From NCBI RefSeq assembly GCF_022921075.1, contig NZ_CP095050.1, forward strand, positions 1,674,001-1,738,000: DNA of 64,000 nucleotides, written 5' to 3'. Origin of the DNA: Hymenobacter sp. 5317J-9 (lineage in GTDB: Bacteria > Bacteroidota > Bacteroidia > Cytophagales > Hymenobacteraceae). The notes below the pieces were generated by a model. It saw only the letters and a list, made by a program, of their open reading frames with translations. It was not told the DNA's origin and did not search any database. Each line of letters starts with the position of its first letter. The stretch's first letter is position 1. The translations under genes were made by a program, and so were the position numbers. Positions 37,869 through 46,900 of the stretch are shown here, in pieces.

Positions 37869-38543
37869 ATGCGGCCCCGCCAAACCCTTTTGCTGGGGCT
37901 GCTGCTATTGGTGCCGGTACTGGCTTTTCTGTTCCTGTTCAGCTTCGGCACCAACCGTTACGCGCTGCCCACTTACCTGCCCGACCGTGTGGACTCCACG
38001 CAGGTTGGCGGTAAGTGGCGGCGCGATACTGTTTTCCACCAGGTGGCACCGTTCCGGCTTCCTGCTTCAACGGGGCGCGTGGTGGGCAGCCAGGAACTCG
38101 GCCAGGGCATCTACATTGCGCAGTTCTACGACTCCGATGCCGCCAGTGCCCGCGTGGCCCGGCAGTTGCTCCGCGTTCAAGAGAAGTTTCGGCACGAGCC
38201 GCGAGTGCGCCTCGTGACCTTTGTACTGGATGCCAAGGCCGATAACCCGGCAGCCCTCACGCGCTTGGCCGAGCAATACGGCACCATTGCGGGCAAGTGG
38301 TTTTTTCTGACCGGCCCGGCTGATACCCTCAAGCACCTGACTTTCGGGGAGTACCGGCTGACTTCGGACCCGCACCGCCTGCCCGGCGCGGTGTATACGG
38401 CCAACATCCCGGCCGGCCGGCTGTTACTGGTTGACAGTCAGCGGCGCGTGCGCGGTATCTACGACGGTACTGACGGGCGCGAAATTGACCGATTACTCAC
38501 GGAAATCACCGTGCAGCTTTACGATTATGAGCACCCCCACTAA
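37869..38543 (+). CDS. SCO1/SenC-like protein lacking all cysteines
   Basis: A 224-residue protein with an N-terminal membrane anchor (about 6-26) and a thioredoxin-like periplasmic domain. Position directly after the oxidase subunit genes and overall layout match SCO proteins, which use a CxxxC pair and a distal His to deliver copper to CuA. Here the expected CxxxC region reads YIAQFYDSDAASARVARQL and the protein contains no Cys at all; the usual distal His region reads VYTANIPAGRLLLVDSQ. Classical copper transfer is therefore not possible, and a structural or degenerate role is more likely. The frame is intact. It overlaps the DUF420 start by 17 bases. Confidence 0.7.
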   Translation: MRPRQTLLLGLLLLVPVLAFLFLFSFGTNRYALPTYLPDRVDSTQVGGKWRRDTVFHQVAPFRLPASTGRVVGSQELGQGIYIAQFYDSDAASARVARQLLRVQEKFRHEPRVRLVTFVLDAKADNPAALTRLAEQYGTIAGKWFFLTGPADTLKHLTFGEYRLTSDPHRLPGAVYTANIPAGRLLLVDSQRRVRGIYDGTDGREIDRLLTEITVQLYDYEHPH

Positions 38544-39096
38544 CCAATTGCACCCCCCGGTGCTGGAACCTGGCGACTACACCCGCTACAAAATTATTCT
38601 GGGCACTTTGGGAGCGGTAGTGCCGCTGCTGGTGGCCATTCTCTATTACTTCCCCGACACTTTTCGCATTCCCGGGGCGCAAGTGAAGTTTCTGCCGGCT
38701 TTGAATGCAGTGCTCAACTCGCTCACGGCATTGTGCCTGTTGGCGGGATACTACTTCATCCGGCAAAATGACGTGTTGAAGCACCGCGCCATGATGGGCA
38801 CGGCCTTCGCGCTGGGGGCGGTGTTTCTGCTGTCGTACGTGGCCTACCACTCGCAGGTGGCCAGCACGCACTTTGGCGGCGTGGGCACCATCCGGCTGGT
38901 GTATTTCTTTCTGCTGCTCACCCACATCAGCTTGGCCGTGGTGACGGTGGGACTGGTCCTCTTCACCCTTTACTTCGCCCTCACGGGGCAGTACACCAAG
39001 CACAAGCGCATTGCCCGCTGGACCTTTCCGGTGTGGCTGTACGTGTCAGTAACGGGCGTTATCGTTTACTTCATGATTTCGCCGTATTATACCTAA
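38527..39096 (+). CDS. DUF420 membrane protein
   Basis: A 189-residue protein from ATG 38527 (MSTPTNQLHPPVLEPGD) with five predicted helices. Family features include LPALNAVLNSLTALCLLAGY, HRAMMGTAFALGAVFLLSYV and the His-containing LLLTHISLAVV. DUF420 genes are common beside cytochrome oxidase genes (YozB/CtaM-like in Firmicutes) and are thought to help oxidase maturation. The upstream in-frame start at 38431 lies well inside the SCO-like gene and was rejected. The 17-base overlap suggests coupled translation. Confidence 0.88.
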   Translation: MSTPTNQLHPPVLEPGDYTRYKIILGTLGAVVPLLVAILYYFPDTFRIPGAQVKFLPALNAVLNSLTALCLLAGYYFIRQNDVLKHRAMMGTAFALGAVFLLSYVAYHSQVASTHFGGVGTIRLVYFFLLLTHISLAVVTVGLVLFTLYFALTGQYTKHKRIARWTFPVWLYVSVTGVIVYFMISPYYT

Positions 39097-39145
39097 GCTT
39101 ACGGGCGGCGGGAAACTTTGTCATACTACCTGTGTTCATCTGATT

Positions 39146-39406
39146 ATGAAAAAGACCTTTTTCTCCGCCGCTTTTGCCCTGCTGTTGGGCGTGTTACTGA
39201 GCTTGGCTCCTTTGGGCGCGCGCGCGCAGTGTGTGATGTGTAAGTCGCAGGTAGAGGCGGCTAAGCAAGAGCGCGACGACTACGACGTGGCCGGGCTCAA
39301 CAAAGGCATCGTGTACATGATGACGGTGCCCTACATCCTGATGGGAGCTGTGGGCTACTTCTGGTACCGCCGCACGCACCCCAAAACGAAGGCAGCCAAG
39401 GCCTAA
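39146..39406 (+). CDS. Small exported or membrane protein with a CxxC motif
   Basis: An 86-residue protein: signal peptide or first helix (about 4-27, ending ARAQ), then CVMCKSQVEAAKQE with a CxxC pair, then a second helix (about 53-71) and a basic tail. Similar small proteins occur in Bacteroidota oxidase clusters. A metal-binding or redox role in oxidase assembly is possible, and it could partly compensate for the Cys-free SCO-like protein, but this is inference. Its stop shares one base with the next ATG. Confidence 0.7.
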   Translation: MKKTFFSAAFALLLGVLLSLAPLGARAQCVMCKSQVEAAKQERDDYDVAGLNKGIVYMMTVPYILMGAVGYFWYRRTHPKTKAAKA

Positions 39407-39804
39407 TGCCGCAAGCGTCCCTCGCCATTGCGTCGACGCCGCTGGCGCTGCTTAAGCTGCGCTGCCCGCGTTGCCACACGGGTAATTTATTTGCCGGCCC
39501 GGCCCTGAGTGCTCGCTTCATGGACATGCCGGACGCCTGCCCGGTGTGCCGCCAAACGTATGAGCCCGAGCCGGGCTTTTACTATGGGGCCATGTACATC
39601 AGTTCCGGGTTTTCGACCGCTATTCTGCTGGCCATCGGATTTCTGCTGTACTATCTGGCCGACGACCCACCGCTGTGGGTGTACATCACCGCCGTAGGGG
39701 CCGTGGTGCTGGCCGTGACGCCGCTGCTGTTTCGGTATTCGCGGGCGCTGATGCTGTACGCATTCGGTGGCACCAGCTTCGACACGCGTTTTTTGAGCCA
39801 CTGA
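39406..39804 (+). CDS. DUF983 protein
   Basis: A 132-residue protein. The N-terminal zinc-ribbon-like Cys pairs are LRCPRCHTGNLF and ACPVCRQTYEPEPGFYYGAMY, followed by two hydrophobic helices (about 63-84 and 88-109). DUF983 proteins are often near cytochrome oxidase genes; function unknown. It is the last gene of the respiratory cluster and is followed by a terminator. Confidence 0.85.
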   Translation: MPQASLAIASTPLALLKLRCPRCHTGNLFAGPALSARFMDMPDACPVCRQTYEPEPGFYYGAMYISSGFSTAILLAIGFLLYYLADDPPLWVYITAVGAVVLAVTPLLFRYSRALMLYAFGGTSFDTRFLSH

Positions 39805-39827
39805 AGCAGAGACGAAAGCCAATTGTG

Positions 39828-39856
39828 AAATGCCGCCCTCGGGTGGCATTTTTTTA
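39828..39856 (+). terminator. Terminator at the end of the respiratory cluster
   Basis: AAATGCCGCCC and GGGTGGCATTT pair (one G-T wobble) around a two-base loop, followed by a T-run on the plus strand. Confidence 0.8.
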
Positions 39857-40021
39857 TTAGGCGCAGATTTTGCGGGGTGGCACGGCCGGGCTTACGGCTC
39901 GGCGCGTGCGGTATCCTTTCTTTGCTTAAAAACCTGGCTTCGGCCTCCATTTCGCTCTTTTTTGTTGCAGACTTCTACCCCAATCAGTACTTCTGTGGTT
40001 TCTGTTCAGGCAAAGCGCCGC

Positions 40022-43000
40022 ATGCCCTGGCTGCTGCTGCTGGCGGCGGCCTGCTGCTTTGTAGGAGGCTATTTGGCCAGCCGCTACGCGCAGGCGCCTG
40101 GCGTGGTGCAGCGCACCGATGTGGCCCGGTTGCAGCAGTTGGTGCGCGAAGCCGAAACCACCGCGCGGCGCGAAGCCGATAGCGTGGCCGCGCAACTGCC
40201 GCGCGGGCCGTACAGCTTTCAGCAGCTGATGGCCCAAACTACGTACCCTACCTGCGTGCTGGAGAACGGCGAATTGCGCTACTGGTCCGACGCCACCCTG
40301 CGCCCCGAAGCCGAAACGGCCAGCCCGGGTCCCGAACGCCTCGTCGAAACGGCGGTGGGAAACTTCCTGCTGCTGCGGCGTATGGCGGGCCGCTTTACCA
40401 TTCTCACCTACCTACCCCTGGAGCGCCATTATGGCATCACCAACCGGTACTTGCGCGAAGGCGGCGAGCAGGCCTTGTTCCGGGGATTGGAACTGAAAGT
40501 GGTGGCCGACAGTGCCGGTGCCGGCCGCGCGCGGTTCGAAGCTGCTGACGGCCACTACCTGTTTTCGATAGAATCGCTGCAGCCCAATCCTCTCACGGGG
40601 CAGTATGTGCCGCTGGCGCTGCTGGGGGTGGGTAGTGTGCTGTATGCGGCCGGGTGGCTGTTGCTGGCCTTGCGCTGGTGGCGGGCGCACCGGCCGGGCG
40701 CGGCTGTGGTGGCGCTGGTGCTGCCGCTGGCGGCCCTGCGGGGGCATTGCTTTACCTGGGCCTGCCTTATTCCTTTATCGAGCTGCCGCTGTTCGACCCG
40801 CGGGTGTACGCGGCGGCGGCCTGGGCGCCTTCGCTGGGCGACCTGCTGCTGGATGCCCTGCTGGCGCTGCTGGTGGCGGCGGGCGGCGCGGCGCTGTGGC
40901 GGCACTGGAATGTGCTGGGCCGCGTGCGGGCTCCGCGCACTCCCGGCGGTCAGCTGGCGGCGGCTGGCGGGTTGGGATTGCTGTTTTGCGGCTGGCTGGC
41001 GCTACTGTTTGTGTATTATACCACGGCGTTTGGCAGCTCGCAGCTGAGTCTGGACGTATCGCGCCACTTGAAGGTGACCGGCTTCTGGCTGCTGCTGGCG
41101 CTGGCCGTGCTGCTACACACGGCCGCCTGGCTGGTGGGCTTTTTTGGGCTGACGCAACTTACGGGCGCCTTGCTGCGGCACGTGCCGCGGCGGGCACTGC
41201 TGCTGGGGCCGGCGCTGCTGGCGGTGCCGGTGCTGGGGGTGGGGCTGGCTTTGGGGCAGCCGTGGGTGCTGCTGGGAGCGGTGTTGCTGTTGTTTGCGTC
41301 GCTGGTGCGGGCGGTGGGGATGCAGGCAGCGCCCACTACAGGCAGCTACCAATCGTCGGTGCTAATAGTGCTGTTGCTGGCCTTGGCGTCGGCTACGGGA
41401 GCTTTGGCACTGTATGCACAATTTGAAAAACAGGTGCTGGCAGACAAGCAGCGGTTGGCGGGCAACATGCTCATCGACAACGACCTGCAGGGGGAATTTC
41501 TGCTGGGGGAGCGCATGCGCGAAATCGCGGCCGACCCCTTTGTGCGTCGCTCACTATCAGCGGCCTTTGGACGGCCCGAGGCGGTTCGCCAGCGCGTGGC
41601 CCGGCAGTACCTGGGGGATATTTCGACAAATACGAGAGCAATGTTACCCTTTATGACGAGGCCGGCGACCCCCTGGGCACCGCGCCGGGCACGCCCGACC
41701 TGGTAACATCGCGCGCTGAGCTGGAACGAAACGCCACGCCCACCGACCAGCGCGGCGTGTACCTGGTGAACTCAACCAATCCGTTTGGCTCGCGGCGCTA
41801 CGTGGCTTACATCACCGTGCCCGGCACTAGGGTCAACGGCTTTGGCCTGCCGCTGGGAGCCGTGCGCGTGGAGCTGACGCTGAAAAAGCTAACCACGTAC
41901 AGCGTGCTGCCGGAGCTGCTGGTAGACCAGAATTTTTTTCAGCCCGGCCTGGCCACCGAGCTTAGCTACGCCGGCTACAACCAAGGGCGCCTGGTGTACA
42001 GCGAGGGCGACTTCGACTACGGCAACCGTCTGCCCGCGAGCCTGCTGAAGGAGCCGCGCCTGTACGTGCAGGGCGTGAGCCGGCGCGGCTACCATCACTT
42101 CGCGGTGAAGGGCTCGCAGGGCCGCACCGTGGTGGTGACCACGGCCACGTATTCGCTGGCCGACTGGCTGGCCAACTTCTCGTTTCAATTCCTGCTTTCC
42201 TCGTTTTTCTGGCTGCTGGTGGGCGGCGCGGCCCTGTTGCTGCGCGGGCGGGCCACGCCGCAGCTGCGGCTCAACTTCAGCACGCGCATTCAGCTGCTGC
42301 TCAATGTGGGCATTGTGGTGCCGCTGGTGGTGGTGAGCGTGGCCACGGCCAGCCAGCTCATCGACTCGTACAAGCGTGACCTGTCGCGCACCTACGAGCG
42401 GCGCGGGCAGCTGGCGCTGGAAAGCCTGCGCCGGCAGCGCCACCTGCTGTCGGACAGCACGGCGCGGCCCACGCTCACGGCACTGGCCAAAAACGTGGCC
42501 GCCCTCACCGAAACCGACCTCAACCTCTACGATGCCCACGGCGAGCTGCTGGCCAGCAGCCAGCCCCTCATTTTCGACGCGGGCTTACTCGGGCCCTTGC
42601 TCAACCCGCAGGCGGTGGTGGCGCTGCGCGAGCGCAACCGGCCGCGCGCCCTGCTCACCGAGCGTGCGGGCTCGTTGTCGTTCAACGCGTTGTACCTGCC
42701 GGTGCGGGCCGGGGAGGGAGAAGCGGTGGCAACCGATTTGGCCGGCCACGCGCTGGCCAGCAGTGCGTTACGGAAGGGCGTTGACTCTTCAGGAAATCCC
42801 TTATACGACGACGATGACGGGTCATCGGCCGATGAGTTGGCCATGCCCACCGGGCCCATTGTGGGGTACGTAGGCATTCCGTTTTTCGACTCGGAAAAGG
42901 AGTTGAATACCAAGCTAACGGAGTTGTTCAACACCATTCTGAACATCTTCACGCTCATGTTTTTGCTGTTTCTGGGGCTGGCGTTTGTGGCGGCCCGGCA

Positions 43001-43862
43001 GCTCACGGCGCCGCTCAAGCTCATCACCGAAAAGCTGACCCAAACCACGCTTACCGGCGAAAACGAGTTGCTGGACTACCGCAGCTCCGACGACGAAATC
43101 GGCCTGCTGGTGCGCGAGTACAACGCCATGCTCACCAAGTTGGAGGCCAGCAAGCGCGAGCTGGCGGCCCAGGAAAAAGAAGCGGCCTGGCGCGAGATGG
43201 CTCGCCAGGTGGCCCACGAAATCAAGAACCCGCTCACGCCCATGAAGCTGAGCCTGCAGTTCCTGCAAAAAGCCATTGCCGAGCGCCGGGCCAATGCCGA
43301 GGAGCTCATCGGCCGCATTGCGCAAACGCTCATCACCCAGATTGACGTGCTGAGCGACATTGCCACGAGCTTCAGCACCTTCACCAACCTGCCCACCATG
43401 CGGCCCGAGCGGCTGGACGTGGCCGCCATTCTGCGCCGCTGCGCTGCCCTGCACCAACCCGATTCCAGCGACGGCGCCCTCGACCTGCACCTGCCGCCCG
43501 ATGCCGAAACCGGCTGCTACGTGGTGTACGCCGATGAAAGCCTGCTGGTGCGCACCTTCAACAACCTGCTCATCAACGCCCGCCAGGCCGTGCCCGAAGG
43601 CCGCGAGCCGCACATCGACGTGTCGCTGACGCCCGTGAACGGCAGCCAGGTGCGCGTGGCCATCCGCGACAATGGGGCCGGCATTCCGGAAGAAGTGCGC
43701 GAGAAAGTGTTTGTGCCCAACTTCACCACCAAGGAGACGGGTTCGGGCATCGGCCTGGCCGTGGCCAAGCGCGGCATCGAAAGCGCCGGGGGCAAAATCT
43801 GGTTCGAAACCGAAGTGGGGGAGGGGACCGGTTTCTTCATTGAGCTGCCGCTGGCTGGGTAG
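40022..43862 (+). pseudogene. Large NtrY-like sensor histidine kinase, interrupted by two apparent frameshifts
   Basis: Three frames in series read as one kinase of about 1,280 residues. Frame 1 starts at ATG 40022 (MPWLLLLAAACC) with a signal/anchor helix and a periplasmic domain. It breaks at a G5 run (40740-40744), where one more G restores LRGALLYLGLPYS in the next frame. That frame, with about seven helices, breaks at a second G5 run (41613-41617), where one more G restores YLGGYFDKYESN. The rest has further helices, a HAMP-like region, the H-box EMARQVAHEIKNPLTPMK and HATPase motifs. Adding the two bases makes the length divisible by three. Either sequencing errors or a decayed gene. 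The frame open to 39830 begins inside the terminator and was not used. Confidence 0.7.
41757..43862 (+). CDS. Intact C-terminal part of the sensor histidine kinase
   Basis: A 701-residue open frame beginning at a GTG. It contains two membrane helices (about 142-164 and 180-203), an extracytoplasmic loop of about 180 residues, a helix near 395-415, a HAMP-like linker, the dimerisation H-box with His in RQVAHEIKNPL near residue 487, N-box LLINARQAVPEG, and G boxes DNGAGIPEE and GSGIGLAVAK. These make it a competent NtrY-type kinase if expressed alone. More likely it is the end of the longer gene starting at 40022. No response regulator gene is adjacent. Confidence 0.75.
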   Translation: MYLVNSTNPFGSRRYVAYITVPGTRVNGFGLPLGAVRVELTLKKLTTYSVLPELLVDQNFFQPGLATELSYAGYNQGRLVYSEGDFDYGNRLPASLLKEPRLYVQGVSRRGYHHFAVKGSQGRTVVVTTATYSLADWLANFSFQFLLSSFFWLLVGGAALLLRGRATPQLRLNFSTRIQLLLNVGIVVPLVVVSVATASQLIDSYKRDLSRTYERRGQLALESLRRQRHLLSDSTARPTLTALAKNVAALTETDLNLYDAHGELLASSQPLIFDAGLLGPLLNPQAVVALRERNRPRALLTERAGSLSFNALYLPVRAGEGEAVATDLAGHALASSALRKGVDSSGNPLYDDDDGSSADELAMPTGPIVGYVGIPFFDSEKELNTKLTELFNTILNIFTLMFLLFLGLAFVAARQLTAPLKLITEKLTQTTLTGENELLDYRSSDDEIGLLVREYNAMLTKLEASKRELAAQEKEAAWREMARQVAHEIKNPLTPMKLSLQFLQKAIAERRANAEELIGRIAQTLITQIDVLSDIATSFSTFTNLPTMRPERLDVAAILRRCAALHQPDSSDGALDLHLPPDAETGCYVVYADESLLVRTFNNLLINARQAVPEGREPHIDVSLTPVNGSQVRVAIRDNGAGIPEEVREKVFVPNFTTKETGSGIGLAVAKRGIESAGGKIWFETEVGEGTGFFIELPLAG

Positions 43863-43953
43863 CAAGAGCAGCCCCCGCGGCGCTGGGACGCCGCGCCGCC
43901 GGGCACGAAACGCCCGCTTCCTCGCGTTACCCGCCAAACCCGACCTTTACTGC

Positions 43954-46900
43954 ATGATTCGCCGCTTACGTCTGTGCTTCCCCCTCGTGGGCCTGCTCGC
44001 CGCGGCGCTAGTGCTTTTTCAAGTTGTTGAGGTGCAGGCTCAAGCCACCCGACCGGCCGAGGCCCCGCCGCCCAGCACCCGCCGCTGCCGCTACGTGCGC
44101 CTCGCGCCGGGCCGCGACACCACCTTTTTCTCCCTGGCCGATACGCTGACCGTGGTACCCTCCTCGGTGCGGGCCAACGGCCGCGGGCTGGACTACGACG
44201 GGCGCACCGACAAATTCCGCTGGGTGCGGCCCGCGCCGCGCGACACGGCCGGCGCGCCGCTGCCCGATTCGGTGGAAGTGTGCTACCGGGTGCTGCCTTT
44301 GCGCTTGAGCGCGGCGCGCTATCGGCGGCCCATTGGGCTGATGGACAGCCTGGGCTTTCGGCAGCCGATGCTGGGGATGGAGGACTTCTCGGTGAAAGAG
44401 CAGATTCTGAGCACGCCGGGCATCAGCAAAACCGGCAATCTGGCCCGCGGCATCAGTTTCGGCAATACCCAGAACGTGTTTGTGAACTCGGCGCTGAACC
44501 TGCAGCTCGAAGGCAAGCTGGCCGAGAATATCAACCTCACGGCCGCCATCTCGGACCAGAACGTGCCCTTCCAGCCCGAGGGCAACACCCAGCAGCTGCA
44601 GCAGTTCGACAAAATCTACATCACCCTCACCAACCCCAACTGGAGCCTGACGGCCGGCGACGTGGTGCTGCGCAACAAGCCCGATTACTTCCTGCGCTAT
44701 TACAAAAACATCCAGGGCGCCGCGGCCGAGGCCAATTTTGGTCCGCCCATCCTGGGCTTGTCGGGCTTTGGGGCCTCGCAGGGCGTGTCGAACGCCACGT
44801 TTCTGAACGGGCAGCCGGGCCAGCTGGCCAACGGCAGCCTGCCGGCCGGGCTCGGCAACACCACGGCCCCGGCTACCCTCAACCCACCGGCCATTAGCCA
44901 GCCGCAGCTGACGGACCCCAACCGGCAGGTGAGCAACGGCGGTGCCGCACCGCTGCCCCAGGGCGATGCCGCGCCCGTGGCCGGCGCTACCGTGAGCACA
45001 AGTGGCGTGCGCAAGGGCCTGCCGTGGCGCTCGTCCACCGCCATCGCGGGCGGGGTGGCCAAGGGCAAGTTTGCCAGCATCGACCTGCCGCCCATCGACA
45101 ACGTGCAAGGCCCGTACCGCCTGAGCGGGCCCAACGGCGAGCCCTACATCATCGTGCTGGCCAATTCGGAGAAGGTGTACCTCGACGGCCGCCTGCAAAC
45201 CCGGGGCTTCGATGCCGACTACACCATCGACTACAACCTGGCCGAGGTGACCTTCACGCCGCGCCACCTTATCACGCGCAACTCGCGAATTAAGATTGAC
45301 TTTGAGTATTCGGACCTGAACTACTCCCGCTCGCTCGTCACGGCCAGCCACTACCAGCAGGTAGGCCGTCTGAACGTGCACGGTAACTTCTACCAGGAGG
45401 CCGACAATCCCAACAATGCCCTGAACATCAACCTGCAGGACACCACGCTGGTGCGCCGGCTGCAGCAGGCCGGCAACGTGGGCGTGGCCCAAGTGGCCGG
45501 CGGCGACTCGGTGGCCTACAACCGACGCATCGTGCAGTACCACCGCGAAATACGCGTGGTGGGCGGCCGGCGCGTGCCCGTGTTCACCTACGTGGGTGTC
45601 GACTCGCCCGTGGACTCCGTGCGGGGTTCCTACAACGTGGCGTTTTCGGACGTGGGCCAGGGCAACGGCGACTACGAGCGCAGCGACGAGCCGCGCTTCC
45701 GGAGCGCCAACGGCACCGTGTATACCTACGTGCGCCCCGGCGGGGGCCGCTACCTGCCGGTGCGCCGCGTGGCCACGCCGCTGCGTAAGCAGATGGTGAC
45801 CGGCGGCGCCAGCTTCCAGCTCGACAGCACCACGACGGTATTTGTGGACGCGGCCCACTCGCGGCTGGAGCGCAACCGCTTCTCCTCGGCCAGCGAGCAG
45901 GACGGGGCCTTTCGCGTGGGCTACGTGATGCAGGACCGCCGCCTGCCCGCCGCGCTGGCCGGGGGCGCATTGCGCAACTACCGCCTGCGCTCCACCCTCG
46001 ACTACGAATACACGGGCAAGAATTTTTCGCCGATTGACCGCTACCGCGACATCGAGTTTGAGCGCAACTGGAGCAACGGCAGCACCCAGCAGAGTACCGG
46101 CGTGGCGTCGGTGGCCCGCGAAGACAACATCTTCAATTTCAGCGTGGGCGCGGCAAAGGACGTTAACAACAACGTGAATTACCGCCTTAGCCGGCGTTTC
46201 CGGCCGGGCGAGGTGAGCGGGCTGCAGCACTGGCTGGATGCGGCCCAGAAAGTGGGCAACCTGGAAATGCGCGGCTCGCTGTTTTTGCTGAATTCCGACG
46301 CCGGGCGCTTCCACTCCGACTGGGCCCGGGGCGAGGCCACGGGCCGCTTCGTGGGCGGCCGGGTGGTGCCGGGCTACGCGTATCGGTTCGACAAAAACCG
46401 CGTCAGCTCCGCCACCACCGACACCATTCGCTCGGCCAACTACTTCGACGAGCACAACGTGTTTTTGCAAAGCCGCGACTCGGCCCGCACCCAATTCCGG
46501 CTCGACTACAGCTACCGGCGCGACCAAACCCCCAACCGCGAGCAGAACGCCTTGCAGCGCCGAGGCACCGCCCAAACCTGGCAGGGCACAATGGCCGCGC
46601 GCCTGAGCAAAAGCCAGGACGTGCGCCTGCTGGCCACCTACCGCGACCTCGACTCGCTGGGCCTGGCCCGCAACCGCACGGTGCTGGGCCAGGTGTTCTA
46701 CAACGCCAGCCTGCTGCAAAACCAGGTGCGCTCGGAGCTGAACTACAGCGTGGCCACCGGCCGCGAGCTGAAGCGCGACTACTCCTTTCTGGCCGTGCCG
46801 GCCGGGCAGGGCACGCACTACTACGCCGGCGACCTCAACGGCAACCTGCGCGAAGACAAGGAGGAGTTTTTTGAGGCGCAAACGCCCGATGCGCAGTACC

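Noticed and set aside
37869..38543. Frameshift as the reason for missing cysteines in the SCO-like gene
   Set aside because: The frame is open from start to stop with family-like spacing, and the other two frames do not offer a CxxxC motif at the expected position.
39830..40021. Upstream extension of the sensor kinase from an ATG at 39830
   Set aside because: The ATG is inside the stem of the terminator that follows DUF983; ATG 40022 directly precedes a proper membrane anchor.
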